Assembly: GCA_015227615.1 (NCBI GenBank)
Contig: JAALGZ010000002.1
Span: forward strand, 1,860,001 to 1,924,000
Reading direction: 5' to 3'
DNA length: 64,000 bases
DNA from: Labyrinthula sp. Ha
Lineage: Eukaryota > Sar > Bigyra > Labyrinthulida > Labyrinthulaceae
Shown here: positions 34,501-46,300 of the stretch, in pieces
Layout of the letters: every line of letters begins with the position of its first letter
Position numbering within the stretch: the stretch's first letter is position 1
The notes under the pieces: model-generated
What the model saw: the letters and a program-made list of their open reading frames with translations, nothing else
Told to the model about the DNA's origin: nothing
Database searches by the model: none
Made by a program: the position numbers and the translations under genes

Positions 34501-36937
34501 AGGTTAAAGGGTATTTAGTGTCTAAAATATGATAGAGAGAGTAAATATATATTTATATATTTGCGATTTGTAGAATTCACATAACTAATGCAATTATAAT
34601 AGAAATATTAAAATGTGTATAATATATACAGAATTTACAGGTGTAAATTTTACATATCCACACTCTTCTTTACTTTCACAAACTTACAGAAATATTTTTT
34701 TACATCGGAGCATACCCCGATTAAACTTCAGATACGATGCTTTTAGCATCTGTGATACTCTGCTTCCCGGAAAAAATTTCTCGGCAGTTGAAATTTTGAT
34801 AGTTTATAATTTCTTATTTATTGATTTATATTAAGCGTAAAGTGATGTTTCCATACTCCTGTGAGACTGCACGCAAGCTGTACTTTGTCTGTATTTTCAG
34901 TTTATTTTTACATTAACGGAACCTTTATGACCCAGATTCGTTTTTGTCAGGTTTCATGGAAAGAAATTGAAAGAAAAGATATAGGAACTATGCCAAGATA
35001 TTTATATATTTAAATTTTAACTGATTTAAGCTCATTTTGCGGGTACATATTAATGAGGGCTGTGAAAGAGTGAAAACTTAGACAAGTGCAAATACGATTT
35101 CGTTGCGGATAAAATGCTTTATGTCATTATTTTTTTGCTTCTAGGCCAAACTAGAATATAAATATGTAAACTCTGTCTAATAATCAAAACTCAACAACAA
35201 TTAATTTTAACTGTATTGAAACTTTATGCCCAGATGGTAGTATTATGAGACATCTAATAATTACACCAGGGGATGGAGGGAAAACAGTTGACTTAAAGTT
35301 AATAGGTAGCGTAGGCTTTTCCAACACCACATAGATTTATTTTTATATAGATTATGTAGCAAGTCTCAGTATTTCATAACCGAAATCTACGTTAATGTCT
35401 ATGTTTTGTTTCGATTTTCGCAATGAAGCTTTTTGTAGATATCTCTTCCAAACACCCCTGTTTCTAGTTAATTCAAATCAACAAAACTTTATATATAAGA
35501 CTTAAAAAGAGAAAGACGCTATAAAACTTAGGAACTGGTGACAGAGCAGAGTAGACAATACAAAGGGCGGTCCTAGACTGAATGAATTTTCTCAGCAGAA
35601 GAAACTCTCTCTGGAGTGCTGGCAGACCTGAAAAAAAGAGAAGGCTAGATATAGTTGAAAAACTTGTAGAACGAAAAAGGATATGTTATAATTTAGGTTC
35701 AACATATTATTTCATTTTACCCTGACTTGTATTAATTTTCGCGTTTATATTGTCGAGCATTATAGTTGTGCTGAAGGTAGATATTATCAAATATTTTCCA
35801 AGAAACGAAAGAAAAATAATTTTTAATTCAGATAAAATTAAATAAACTAAAATATATGTTAAGTTAAAATTTAAGGTGAAAGTGCGGTATTATGAATATT
35901 TGTCTACCCTATTTTGGCGTAGAAGTGCTTATTACTGAAACTCGATCAGCTGATATTTCCCACCTTGTGTCCCTGTAGTCGCCACAGTCAACCGGTTTGC
36001 TATTAACGTCAATTTTAAAGAATATCGGTTTTATAAGAAATACCAACTGCAAAATAAGATAGGTGGAAAAGGAGAAATGAAGTTACTTCAGTGGCCTTAA
36101 GTTTGGACATTACCCTAATAGGAAGTGAATGAGTTGATTTGTGAACCACACCACTTCTCTTGAACCCTATTTACTGTGTAAATGAGCTGTATGGGGAAAT
36201 TTGTTGGGAAAAATGCACTGGGATTTTTTTTTGGTCTCGGTGTTGTTTTTTTTGAAAATTGATTTCCTCGTCCATGCTAAGAAGACGTGTATTATTATGG
36301 TTTTTGTAACAGTTGTCTTTGTTGTTTAAGCATTTTTTTATATATAATGACAAGATCTTCGGCGCAATTGTTAATGATTCCTGTAAGATATTAGGATGTA
36401 AAAATGCAGTGAAGGTCAATGGTGTAAGGAGGAGTATATCAAGAAGGCTGTTTCATTTATCTATATGTTCTTGGACATGTCTTTAGTGCCAGTGAGCACT
36501 ATTGGAGGCGTCTTACCTGAGGTCATTTTGTATATAGATGAGCTTTGACTTGTTGGCAGAGAAGCATCCAGCAGCTATGCTATTTCTAAGGTGAAAATAG
36601 ATGTATCCGCTTTTTCTGGCGATAGTTCAGCTTGTATTTCTAGTTCAGCAAGAGTGATTGTTCTAGAATAGCTTGACTTACTGAGATATTCTGCTCCTTT
36701 GCTTCCAACTTCCTGCTGTGCAAGAGCGGTTTAATCAGAAACAAGGACATATTTCTCAAGCAGTGTACGTCTACAGGTTTGAAGATGGTCAACATTCACT
36801 ATTACAAGTTTCATTGCACATGACTCTTTCTCGATGACTGGGGAAGTGTCAAATTGACGCTCTGACAGGCGGCTCTTGTCATAATGCTTGTTTGGTTTAG
36901 AAGTTTTATGTTACCCTAGAATTTAATATAATTTTAA
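31542..36937. other. Intergenic DNA, no gene found
   Basis: About 5.4 kb of very AT-rich sequence. Open stretches at 34613-34834 and 36171-36419 have no recognised content. A somewhat less AT-rich tract at 36420-36900 could be promoter or leader of the gene at 37117. Confidence 0.5.
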
Positions 36938-37120
36938 ATGTTTTCTTTATATTTACGTAATTTTGTATATGTACTATTGAGTGTGGACCCATTTCATACA
37001 AATAGTTTCCCAAGTTCTGTCAAGTTTGAGAATCACAGTACTGAATTACCATACTATAAGCTAAAATTTCTTGAACGAAAGATTGAAGAATATCTGAATC
37101 AGAAAACCATAATTCTATGA
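36938..37120 (+). CDS. Upstream open frame overlapping the next start by ATGA
   Basis: An ATG frame of 60 codons whose stop overlaps the start of the following gene in the four bases ATGA. The last 20 residues (KLKFLERKIEEYLNQKTIIL) look like a real amphipathic helix. The first 17 are hydrophobic and A/T-biased. It may be an upstream regulatory frame, an independent micro-protein, or an exon of the next gene joined by an intron I could not locate. No GTA-type donor with an acceptor 28-34 nt away reconciles the two frames. Confidence 0.3.
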   Translation: MFSLYLRNFVYVLLSVDPFHTNSFPSSVKFENHSTELPYYKLKFLERKIEEYLNQKTIIL

Positions 37121-37692
37121 AACCAAATCAGCCTCGTGGAAATGCCCCACCTCATCGTTCGCTTCCAGCGCCTCATCTGGCACGAATAACACATAGTTTA
37201 ATGACTTCTAAGGGACTGAATTCCTCCCTGATGCCAAAGAACATCCAAACCATTCCAACCTCCAAATCAGAAGAGGATGCTGTAAGTGTAAGTTGTGAAA
37301 TAAATGAGGATGAGGAAGACGTAGTTAAATTAAACAATATAGACTCAGATGAAGATACATATGGTGTTTTAAATACAACTATCACCCTAAAAGAATATTT
37401 ATCTCGGCATCCTGAAGTTCAATCCTTAATATCTTTAACTCGTATTGATGACATAATTCAGGAAACATGTCAAAATTACAACTTAGAATGCGACCAAAAA
37501 GAAGAGATATCAACATTTTTATCGGAAAATTGTACTTCTATAGCAAAAGATATCTTGTTCTGCTTTCAGACATATAATCTGGTGGATGGAAATGTTCAAG
37601 ATGCTTTTCGTAAAGCTGTGTGTCTCTTAAATAATCCATACTTATCCAAAGCTTTTCAAAACGTGGTACAGTCTTCATTACAAGAAGGATAA
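37117..37692 (+). CDS. Unknown 191-aa protein, acidic middle and helical C-terminus
   Basis: Single exon from an ATG at 37117. Residues 1-35 are basic and proline-rich (opening MKPNQPRGNAPPHRSLPAPH). Residues 50-88 are acidic (EINEDEEDVV and DSDEDTYG). Residues 90-190 form several helices (LKEYLSRHPEVQSLIS, RIDDIIQETCQNYNLECD, FRKAVCLLNNPYLSKAFQ). No signal peptide or membrane helix. I recognise no family. Composition and codon use are like those of the confident genes. Unlike the other genes, no convergent partner is visible within 1.5 kb downstream. Confidence 0.6.
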   Translation: MKPNQPRGNAPPHRSLPAPHLARITHSLMTSKGLNSSLMPKNIQTIPTSKSEEDAVSVSCEINEDEEDVVKLNNIDSDEDTYGVLNTTITLKEYLSRHPEVQSLISLTRIDDIIQETCQNYNLECDQKEEISTFLSENCTSIAKDILFCFQTYNLVDGNVQDAFRKAVCLLNNPYLSKAFQNVVQSSLQEG

Positions 37693-39400
37693 TACACTAT
37701 CTTTTTTGCTCTACTTCTTCATTTTTATTGATGTTTTGATTTTCTGATAGTATTCACTTTTCCCGATCCTTAATCTAGGAATCTACCGAGGTTGATTAAT
37801 GCTATTTTTTCAGTAGTATTTATAAGAACAGATATCTGTTAGATTTTTTTGACTTATGTATTTGATTTTCGCATTTTGGAACGAAATGCTGGAGGTACAA
37901 TATTCTTAACTTCATTAACCTAAAACGAGTGTATAGCAAATGCTATTATACTAATGTTCTATACGCTAAACTTCGTCTCTCTATATCTTGTTGTTTATGC
38001 GTCGAAATACTTTTGAAGGCGGGAAATTTGGAATCGCAACTGTGCACAGTGTCCTGTTTATTACTGTGCAAAGTTTTTAAATTGTGCAGATGTTATATTT
38101 CTCAAGAAGTTGGGCTATATTCCTATTATTCCTAGAGGATGTTTTGCCACATATTGTCAAAGGCAAAATGCAGTTTATTTTTCGAAATTAGTTTACACAA
38201 CATCAAGAATTCCCGTGTGTCGGTGTGATTCATCTTGAATTTGATACGAGACATTTTGTTTAAAGAAAATACACATTTGAATATCCTTTGCCTCCCCTAT
38301 TCTGTATATTTTGTGTAATCGTAGTTTGTTTGAAGACGCAGACATTTTCAAAATTTATGTTTTCCATTGTGAAGTTTGAGTTCATCATTTGGTTCACAAG
38401 AAGATTGCGTTGCTATACAACTATCATGCTAGTTGTATCTATTTACACTGTATAGAGGATAATGTTTAAGAAAAACAGTAGTTGTTGTCACGACCTTTCA
38501 AATAAAAAAAACGGGTTTTCTAAACTGGGAATGAGAGCTTTCTCGCGTGTTAGTTAATATAGCTCTTTCTCTCAAGTTGGATTATATATGTATCTATGGG
38601 TTGCATTTTTTTGACCTATTTAGACCCCACATTTTGGCTTGAAGCAAAGGTAAAAGGACTACGATAAAAGTTCGTTTTCGTCATACACTATGGGTACTTA
38701 AATGTCTTATATTTTCGAATAATAAACATTCTACGACACCTTAGTATCATTAAGGGTAAGACATCTTCAAAAGAAAAAACAACTTGAGGAAAAAGGTATA
38801 CGTACCACATCCTTAGATGAATGTTTGCGTGTTAGAGTACATGAAATATGCATGTTTCTACAAGTACTGAATTTACTGTCAAAGATAGAGAAGAAAATTC
38901 AAGAATATGTTTAATAGTTCATTGATAGGAAAGTTGGTAAAGAATTAATTGCTTATATAATCAAGGTACACTTATGAATTTTTTTAGAAACGATTCAAAG
39001 ATGTATATTGAGGGTGGTGATTTGTAATTCAAGTGAACCTTCTCATAATTGGTTAAAGTTTCCATGAAGAAAATCTAATCCTTGAAAAACATGTTTAATG
39101 TTGAGAATAGTGCTGATTTTAATATCTCTTGGCGACAATAACGCTCTTCTGCGTCTAGCTATCAATCAGAGAAGTTTTATCAAGTAGGGTAGAACAAAAA
39201 AATGGGTTTCTGGTTTAATCCCCAAGATTAAGGTAAAAAAATCGTTAAAGATTTCCTTCAACGTTCTAGGCCAAATAGAGTTTATCTTGTTGCCAATAAT
39301 TGGTGGAATCCCGCTGCCATAAGAAACATGAACACCACCAGTTGAAAGAAATAACAGAGGAAAATACATTATATGTACTAAGTTTCATGACAGTTTTTTA
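37693..39400. other. Intergenic DNA, no gene found
   Basis: AT-rich downstream region. The open stretch at 37929-38135 (forward) lacks an ATG start and any recognisable motif. Confidence 0.5.
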
Positions 39401-39401
39401 C

Positions 39402-39783
39402 CGATGGGAGCCCGTAAAGACGCGTTTGGCAGTTGATACCTAGTTTGGGAGCATTGCGGTGTCAGGAAAACTAATAAGACTGAGACAGCTAGTCAACAGG
39501 CTTGAAACAGGTGCATTCTTGTTTGTCTGTCGTTTTTTTCAAACTTACCGTCCACTTTCCTTTGGGTAGTCCAATTCTTCGCTCTTACACGAAATTTTCT
39601 CCAGGGGATATTCCGGAGACGAATCCACACCATTTGAAATCATCCCTTGAAATTGATGAGAAAATATTTATTTCTGTAAGATGGATACTGCAAAGAAATA
39701 AATTTAGGCAACGATTATCTCATTTCCAGGTAAGATTTCGCTATTACGGTGCTTTCACCAGTTTTCGGGGTCTAGGTGTCTAA
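39402..39783 (+). other. Coding-like tract with several possible short introns, unresolved
   Basis: Less AT-rich than the flanks. A frame open from 39493 to 39783 contains HFPLGSPILRSYTKFSPGD and IDEKIFISVRWILQRN. It contains two GTAAGA-to-AG segments of exactly 32 nt (39676-39707 and 39730-39761), the size of introns elsewhere here. A further 30-nt GTAAAG-to-TAG segment follows an ATG at 39402. Different choices give different endings, and no domain decides between them. It may be a small multi-intron gene. Confidence 0.25.
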
Positions 39784-41904
39784 TCTAAGCCATTACAGCC
39801 GTTCTTCGATTTTTTTTGCGGAAAAGTTTTATTCAGCTGTTTATAGCAGCTAGACCATAAATCTTATTTCTAAATGAACATAGTAAGACATATTTTGGCC
39901 TTGTTATGAGGGTTATGAAAGATTATCTTCGAGTTAGAAGTCCAAAATTAAAACATGTTAACCCGATTTTAATACTTTAGCTGATTTTAATTACAATTAA
40001 TGGTTCCCTTTGCTGTGTACGGTCAAACTAGCATATTGCTCAAAGTTTTATACTACCACATCAATGAAAAAACTAAGACAACAAACCAAGCACCTGTTTT
40101 ACGACACTAGCCAAGGAACAAAAAAATATGTTTTTTCCTTCCCCTCCTGAATTAGGAGATGTGTTCAGGCTAGTTTAGGTACTTTTAATTCATTTTTTCT
40201 GAAAATAGGTTTGTTTTAGGGAATATTCAGCATATTATTTAGGCATTGCTATCAATAGTTAAGAACATAGATTGACACGGAAAAACCCTACGTTGAATAG
40301 TTCCTCCAATGTGCAGATATTACTTTAGATCTATTTTGAATTTAAATTCATTAGAACAAGGCCATCGCTCGTATGGCTTTGAGTAGAAACAAGCTTCTCA
40401 GTTTTAATTTACATGCTCTGAGATGAACTGAGTTTTTAATTATTCCTTTCTTATAATAATATCTATTCCCCTGAAGTGTTAGTTTGGGGCTCATCTTTCG
40501 CCTGACATGAAGCACTTGCTCCAATAAAATGTGGCCATTGAGCGTCTCACGAATGTTTCATCCTAGTTTTCTGTTGCAAAATTTAAAGAAAGTAAAAGGA
40601 TTGTAGAAACCTTTTCCTGCAGACACCTTTATTGGGAAGACAACACGTACAGTGAATCTTACTAAAATTTATTTTCTCTTGTTTAATCTCGAAGTCTTAG
40701 ACACGATAATTGAATCTGGAAGAATAAATCAACCTTCCACATAGTGAAAAATTAACCTGTTGGTGAAGAAAATTTGCTCTTGAGTTAAAAAGGTGTTTTA
40801 TACATAGGTGGGTGGAGATTTTAGTGAAGAATCGTTTCACTACAATCAATTTCATAGATTAGGAAGTCAGTGTTTTGGTATTTCTTACGTTTTAGGCTAA
40901 GCTTATAGTTATAGCTTTTATTTGCTATATCAAGAGCCGGATTTATAATAAAAAGATATTCCTGAACATTAGGCTCTAAATTTTAGCGAAATTAGAATTT
41001 GCTGTAGCAGTAGGTCCTTTGATCGCGCTACATAGTGCAGCTTATTCACACGTGAAATAAGGTGCTACTCTGTGCAATTTTTTTCTTTAAAATTTCAATT
41101 AAAAAAAGGATTCTCCTGAGATACTTAGAGCTGCTCATAATGTTATGCTCCTAGATGAAAGCAACTCTAATATCTAAGTAATCAATTTCAAGTTAATCAT
41201 ATTTTTGCAATAACTATTCCCTACCAAGAAATTACCTACGTCCTACTCTTTTCATTTGGAGTAAGACGCTTATTTTGTTTCTATCATGTTACCTGCTTTT
41301 AATATGAGTGCTTAACTTGACTAATTATACCTTGTAAATATGAATTCTTCTTTTCTAATGATCATGGTAGAATGGAATGAATATACCTGGCTAATTGTAT
41401 TAGAAGCCTGAGTTTTCTAATCATAATAGAAGAGCTTGCGTAACAAGAGCATATATATAGTTTCTTCTATAATTTGGGAATCGTTATTATTACTATGATT
41501 CTTTTGAAATGATGAATTTTAGAATCAGCTATCGGCCAGGAATATGTTAAGAACTTCCTGTGCATAATTTACTTCTTTACGGTACTATGTGAACTTAATT
41601 TTCTTACGAACGTGTATGTAGGGCTTCCATTTTATGATTTCCTGTTATATTCAACTATTTGTATTATTTTATATTTAGTTTCAGTGTTATTGTTATTTTT
41701 CAGTCTTCTTAAGTGGGTCTGGACGTTATTATGTAGACAGTCTTAGGTTTTGGTGATATGGCCTAGTTTCATGTAATAATATGTACATATATATTTCTTT
41801 ACTGTTGCCTCTATTTGTCCACCCCTTCTGATGTTCCATAATTCTTAAGTTATTTTTCATTCAGTTGACGATATTAATACCAACACTCCTGCTTTTTCTT
41901 AGGT
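39784..41904. other. Intergenic DNA, no gene found
   Basis: AT-rich, with no readable frame or repeat end. Confidence 0.5.
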
Positions 41905-42064
41905 ACCAAGGTGACCTCTGAGCCAACGAAATTGTTTATTAAAACATAAGGAGATTAGCACAGAGGCCTGTTCTCAACGATAGGTGCAGCCTTTAGCACC
42001 GGTATCCCCTACCGTGACACCGAGCTTCAAATGCATCAAAATCCCTGAGATGTTGCGACAGAAT
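41905..42064. other. GC-richer flank in front of the LINE, with the left target-site copy
   Basis: Composition changes at about 41905 to sequence resembling the LINE. The segment ends with TGCGACAGAAT (42054-42064), which recurs exactly at 46315-46325 just after the LINE tail. If that repeat is the target duplication, this tract is older host or element DNA into which the LINE inserted. If the repeat is chance, this is the 5' part of the LINE itself. Confidence 0.5.
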
Positions 42065-42139
42065 GAAATTTTGGGCTTGTGAAAACAACGTCAAGGACGA
42101 AGCTACAATGCAAAGTTTTCAGAGTAGCGACCTTCCTAC

Positions 42140-43277
42140 TCCTTCGAGAGAAGTCCCAGGGATAGCGAGCCGACTAAGCGCTCTCCTAAACTGGTGAGCA
42201 TAAATGTTGGCGGTCTAACTGCCTTTAAGTGCAGCTACGTACAACAACTTATTAAAGAAACTGAAATTTTAATGTTGCAGGAACTGCACAAGCAGGGAAT
42301 GCAACGCCTACAGCGAATGGTGAACGTTAGCTCGGCTTCAGGAAGGTAGTTTTTCTCAAAACTGCCTGAAAAAGCGGCGGGCGTAGCGACTTTCCTGTGT
42401 AACCAGCTTGCTAGCCAAGTAACGGACACGGACGGAAGAAGCGACAGGATCCTGAAGCTGGTTGTCAAACTAGGTGGAAAAAGAAGTCTCGTCTTGGTTA
42501 ACACTTACGCGCCACACTGCGGTCACGGTCAAGAAATGTACAAGATGTACCCGAAGGAGCTCAAGTCGAAGCTGAATGAAGTTAACAAGAGAAGGTTGGT
42601 TCGCATTTGTGGTGATTTCAATGCTCAAGTCTCAAGGAAAGAGTTAAATATAGAAGGCAAACTAGGGCTCTTCTATCGTACAAACGCTAACGGTAAACTG
42701 CTAGTGGAGTTTTTGAAAGAAAAAGAGCTAACAATTTTCAACCATTTAGCTGTTACATGCAAAAAAGGCTCTAGAAAACATGCTACATTTATGCCAAGGT
42801 CAAATAGTGGGGGCCATCTGAAATTGACTATGTAATTACGAACCATGTACCTGCAATAACTGGCTTTAAAATATCTTCAACCATAGCATACAACCTATGG
42901 ATGAAGAAAAACTTCGATCACCTTGCCCTTACAATAAGAATCAACATACATCGGACACACACACCTGGAAAAAAAACAGATCTCAGCTTGACTACAGTAC
43001 ACTAAGGTCCAACACAGATCTACAGGATAAGATAAACAGTGAACTCAAAGAGGTACTGGAACTGAACGACAAACTCACAGACGCCTACCTCACACTTACC
43101 CACTCAATTCCATCAATCATGAAGAAACATCTGCCAGAAGTCAAGTACAACCTTCCTAAACATCAGAACTCGGAACAAACCATGTCTCTGATGAGGCACA
43201 AACGTGCCAACTGAAACAACTTGAACTCAGAAGAGAAGAAACGGATCACAAACGATTTAAGAGGTTCAGCGAAGTAG
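42140..43277 (+). pseudogene. LINE apurinic-type endonuclease and linker, broken
   Basis: Endonuclease motifs in order: SINVGGL, ILMLQELH (catalytic Glu), LVNTYAPH, ICGDFNAQ, then in a shifted frame GPSEIDYVIT and FDHLALTIRI, which are the usual metal-binding and histidine blocks. A basic, SR-like stretch (RSPRDSEPTKRSPK) precedes the domain. One in-frame TAG lies at 42347. The frame shifts near 42815 and shifts again near 43000. TGA and TAG interrupt the linker at about 43212 and 43275. The domain would nick target DNA to prime reverse transcription; this copy cannot make it in one piece. Confidence 0.8.
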
Positions 43278-45602
43278 GACTACAACAACTGGTTGAATAG
43301 AATAGCGGCTGAAATAGAAACTGCATTCCAAAGCAAAAGCACGAGAACCGGGTATCAACTGATAAAGAAGGTAAAACCAGCCCGGAAACAGTTCGGTAAA
43401 ATAACCAAAAATACAGCTGGAAAGTTAGTGGGAACCGCAGGTCGTATCCAGATACTAAAAGAATATTTAGAGAAACAACAAAACCTACCACTTCCAACGA
43501 ACTTGTTGACGGAAAACCAAATACGACATTACCAAACTCCAATACTTGCACCGGCTCCTTCGAACAGCATAAACATACATCCTCCAAAGGCAGACGAGAT
43601 CAAAGAATGTATCAAAACCCTAGAAAATAACAAAGCTCCAGGACCAGACAACATAAGAAACGAAGTCTTAAAGCATGTTGAAACAGTTCAAAAACATGCT
43701 GTTAGAGAGATCCAATCTTTCTTCAGGTTAGATGCATTCAAGTCTAGAAAGTTGAGAAAAATCTGCAGAGGCAAAGTTGTGTATCTCTACAAACAGAAAG
43801 GAAGTAAAAATGACCCCTCCAACTATATACCAATTTCACTATTGAACTCTCACTTCAAACTTCTCACAAAAATCATTAACAATCGAATAACGCCAATACT
43901 AAATAAACTCCCAGACTATCAAGCAGGATTCAGAAATAACCGCTCAACTATACAAAAAATTGAGGCACTTGATACAATAATAAAAGAAACCCTTAAGCAG
44001 AAAATATATCTTCGAATTCTCTTCATAGACTTTGCGAAAGCTTTTGATAGTATTTCTCACAAGTTCATGAAGCTAACTCTAGAAGAACATCATGTACCAA
44101 AAAAGCTCATCAAACTTATCACCCTCCTTTACGACAAGACCAAAGTTTTCGTTTCAGACAGCGGAGAAAAAAGTAGTTTAGTAAATATAAAAAGAGGTGT
44201 GCTTCAAGGGGATAGCTTATCCCCAAGCATCTTTATCCTCTGTCTTGACTCTATAATGAAGAGAATAAAAAATAATACCTCACAAGGAACCAGCTTATAC
44301 AACCAAACCTTCAGGTACTTTGCTTTTGCAGACGACTTAGTAATACTAACAAGGAACGACGAAGAAATAATCAGCTTTGTAACGCAACTGCAAAACCTTC
44401 AACAACTCACAGGCCTAAAAATTAATGTTAGCAAGACAAAAGTTATGCTCACAAGCGAAGGTTACAACTTGGTTGATAAGATTCTAGACGTAGATATAAA
44501 TACAATATTAACCAACTTCCACTGTGAACGTTGCGATAGATATTTTCACTCGGAGACGTCACTAAAGTGTCACAAAAGCTCAAGGTTTTGTGATGGAACA
44601 CGCAACAGAAGCAGAGCTGGAACTTTAGCTGTTACAGACAGTAGAACGATCATTCACGACAAAATCCAACCCAAAACAAACAACGTTGAAGTAGCGGGAG
44701 AAACAATTGAAACTGTGACAAAGTACAAGTATCTTGGTGCTATCTTTGATCCACAAGGTATTAATGCTGATGCTATCTCCAAGAAGTTAAATGAAGCTCA
44801 CAGTCATATCAACAGATTCAGAGACATATTATCTTCCGCAAACATCCAAAAGAAGACGAGAATTAACCTGGCAAGAGCCCTAGTAATAGCTCCAGCAGTG
44901 TATAATGTTGGAAACTGGCCGACCAATGTGAAGATAACAAAAGCGTTAACAAAAATATCAAGAAGGCTGAAAAGATCCATTGATAGAATCGACAGCTTTG
45001 ACTTCCAACTAGAAGAAGGTGACTTGGACCTTGCCAATATAGTAAAAAAGCGCCAAGAAAACCATAGATCCACAGCAAGAGATATTGTCGATAAAGAACT
45101 GACAGCTCTGAGAGAATACCAACTTCAAAACCCATCACCACCACCAACAGCAAAACCTATATACTACTATGAAGCGCTTGCCTTACTAGGAGAAGAACCA
45201 GTGCCACCTGAGGACCCACCACCATCCCACTTTACCCACCACCCTGAAAATGAGAACCAACCTTCAAACTGCACAAGAAGCCAAGAACCAGAAGAACACT
45301 TGAACAGGAACCAGCACTTGAACAGGAACTTGGATACGAACAGGAACACGGACTTGGACTTGAACAGGAATGCAGACTTGAACTTGGATATGAACAGGAA
45401 CATGGACACGAGCAGAAGACCAACAACACCCATCCTTCGACCAAGATACAACATCCACAATCAACCCACAGAAAACGCAGCAACTAGAATATCACCTAAA
45501 GCACTAAGTGAAACGTCGAGAATAACAGCCGGAGGAAGAGGAATGAACCCAATGGACTATATTCAGCTGCTGGAGCAAATAAACGAAATTCTTCTTTCCT
45601 GA
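43278..45602 (+). CDS. LINE reverse transcriptase frame with C2HC finger and NRN repeats
   Basis: An open frame of 774 codons with no credible ATG at its start, so it is read as the C-terminal part of the LINE polyprotein. RT blocks: NNKAPGPDNIRNEVLK, VVYLYKQKGSKNDPSNYIPI, YQAGFRNNRSTIQ, ILFIDFAKAFDSISH, GVLQGDSLSPSIFILCLDSI, and the catalytic FAFADDLVIL. After the KTKVML block comes a C-x2-C-x12-H-x5-C zinc finger (CERCDRYF...CHKSSRFC, about residues 414-436) placed before the conserved YKYLGAIF thumb motif. The C-terminal quarter is proline-rich and contains a degenerate tandem array of Leu/Asp-Asn-Arg-Asn units (nt about 45298-45420). Confidence 0.88.
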   Translation, partial: DYNNWLNRIAAEIETAFQSKSTRTGYQLIKKVKPARKQFGKITKNTAGKLVGTAGRIQILKEYLEKQQNLPLPTNLLTENQIRHYQTPILAPAPSNSINIHPPKADEIKECIKTLENNKAPGPDNIRNEVLKHVETVQKHAVREIQSFFRLDAFKSRKLRKICRGKVVYLYKQKGSKNDPSNYIPISLLNSHFKLLTKIINNRITPILNKLPDYQAGFRNNRSTIQKIEALDTIIKETLKQKIYLRILFIDFAKAFDSISHKFMKLTLEEHHVPKKLIKLITLLYDKTKVFVSDSGEKSSLVNIKRGVLQGDSLSPSIFILCLDSIMKRIKNNTSQGTSLYNQTFRYFAFADDLVILTRNDEEIISFVTQLQNLQQLTGLKINVSKTKVMLTSEGYNLVDKILDVDINTILTNFHCERCDRYFHSETSLKCHKSSRFCDGTRNRSRAGTLAVTDSRTIIHDKIQPKTNNVEVAGETIETVTKYKYLGAIFDPQGINADAISKKLNEAHSHINRFRDILSSANIQKKTRINLARALVIAPAVYNVGNWPTNVKITKALTKISRRLKRSIDRIDSFDFQLEEGDLDLANIVKKRQENHRSTARDIVDKELTALREYQLQNPSPPPTAKPIYYYEALALLGEEPVPPEDPPPSHFTHHPENENQPSNCTRSQEPEEHLNRNQHLNRNLDTNRNTDLDLNRNADLNLDMNRNMDTSRRPTTPILRPRYNIHNQPTENAATRISPKALSETSRITAGGRGMNPMDYIQLLEQINEILLS
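45298..45420 (+). repeat. Degenerate tandem repeat inside the LINE C-terminus
   Basis: Repeats of a 12- to 18-base unit around TTGAACAGGAAC encode Leu-Asn-Arg-Asn and Asp-x-Asn-Arg-Asn blocks. All units keep the reading frame. Confidence 0.75.
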
Positions 45603-46300
45603 CAAAATATCAGCATCCTCCACCTGGAACAGCAACAACTAACAATCAACCTATAGAATAACACGAAAACAGCATAAGTCAGCTCAAAGGAGGCCCCCAG
45701 CACTCACTAAGACCATCGATAACTTCAGCTGCAAGAACAAAAATCTCTGGAAAATGAAGTAAACATCCTGAAAACAGCAAGAAATATCACCATCTATACT
45801 CCCCTTCGACCTCCCGAACATAAATCACCTCCAATTATCTTCAAACATCTTGAAACATATATAGGATCGTCCAAAAACCAACATAAGATAAAAACAGGCC
45901 ATCCAAAATGTAGAATCCAGATAAGAATGAGCAAAACCGTGAAAATCTTGAACAGGAATATAATAGAAAGCCATATCGTGGTAAAACATCAGCGGAAAAA
46001 CCTTCAACAGCGTGAACTGGACACCCGTGAGATTATCTTTACTTTTTGCATGATTTGTGTTTTGTTAATTTGATTGTGGATTGTATCAGAAAAGTTAGGA
46101 TTTTGGGAAATAATGGAAATGATCAAGAGATGAGAGTTTGACCAACCAGCTCCAGAGGATTCTGTCAAATACCAATGAGATTAAAGAAGCATAATGGAAC
46201 ATAATAGAATAACAAAATAGCACAATAGTACGTAGCTCTTATTGTTAGTTAGATCCCCGCCATAGGGTTAGGCCAGTAGGCCCAATTAACTCCCTTAAAA

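Noticed and set aside
42235-42504. Reverse-strand open frame across the LINE endonuclease
   Set aside because: It is the antisense shadow of the endonuclease motifs, which read clearly on the forward strand.
45167-45483. Reverse frames rich in Cys, Ser and Val opposite the LINE C-terminus
   Set aside because: They are antisense readings of the Asn-Arg-Asn repeat array.
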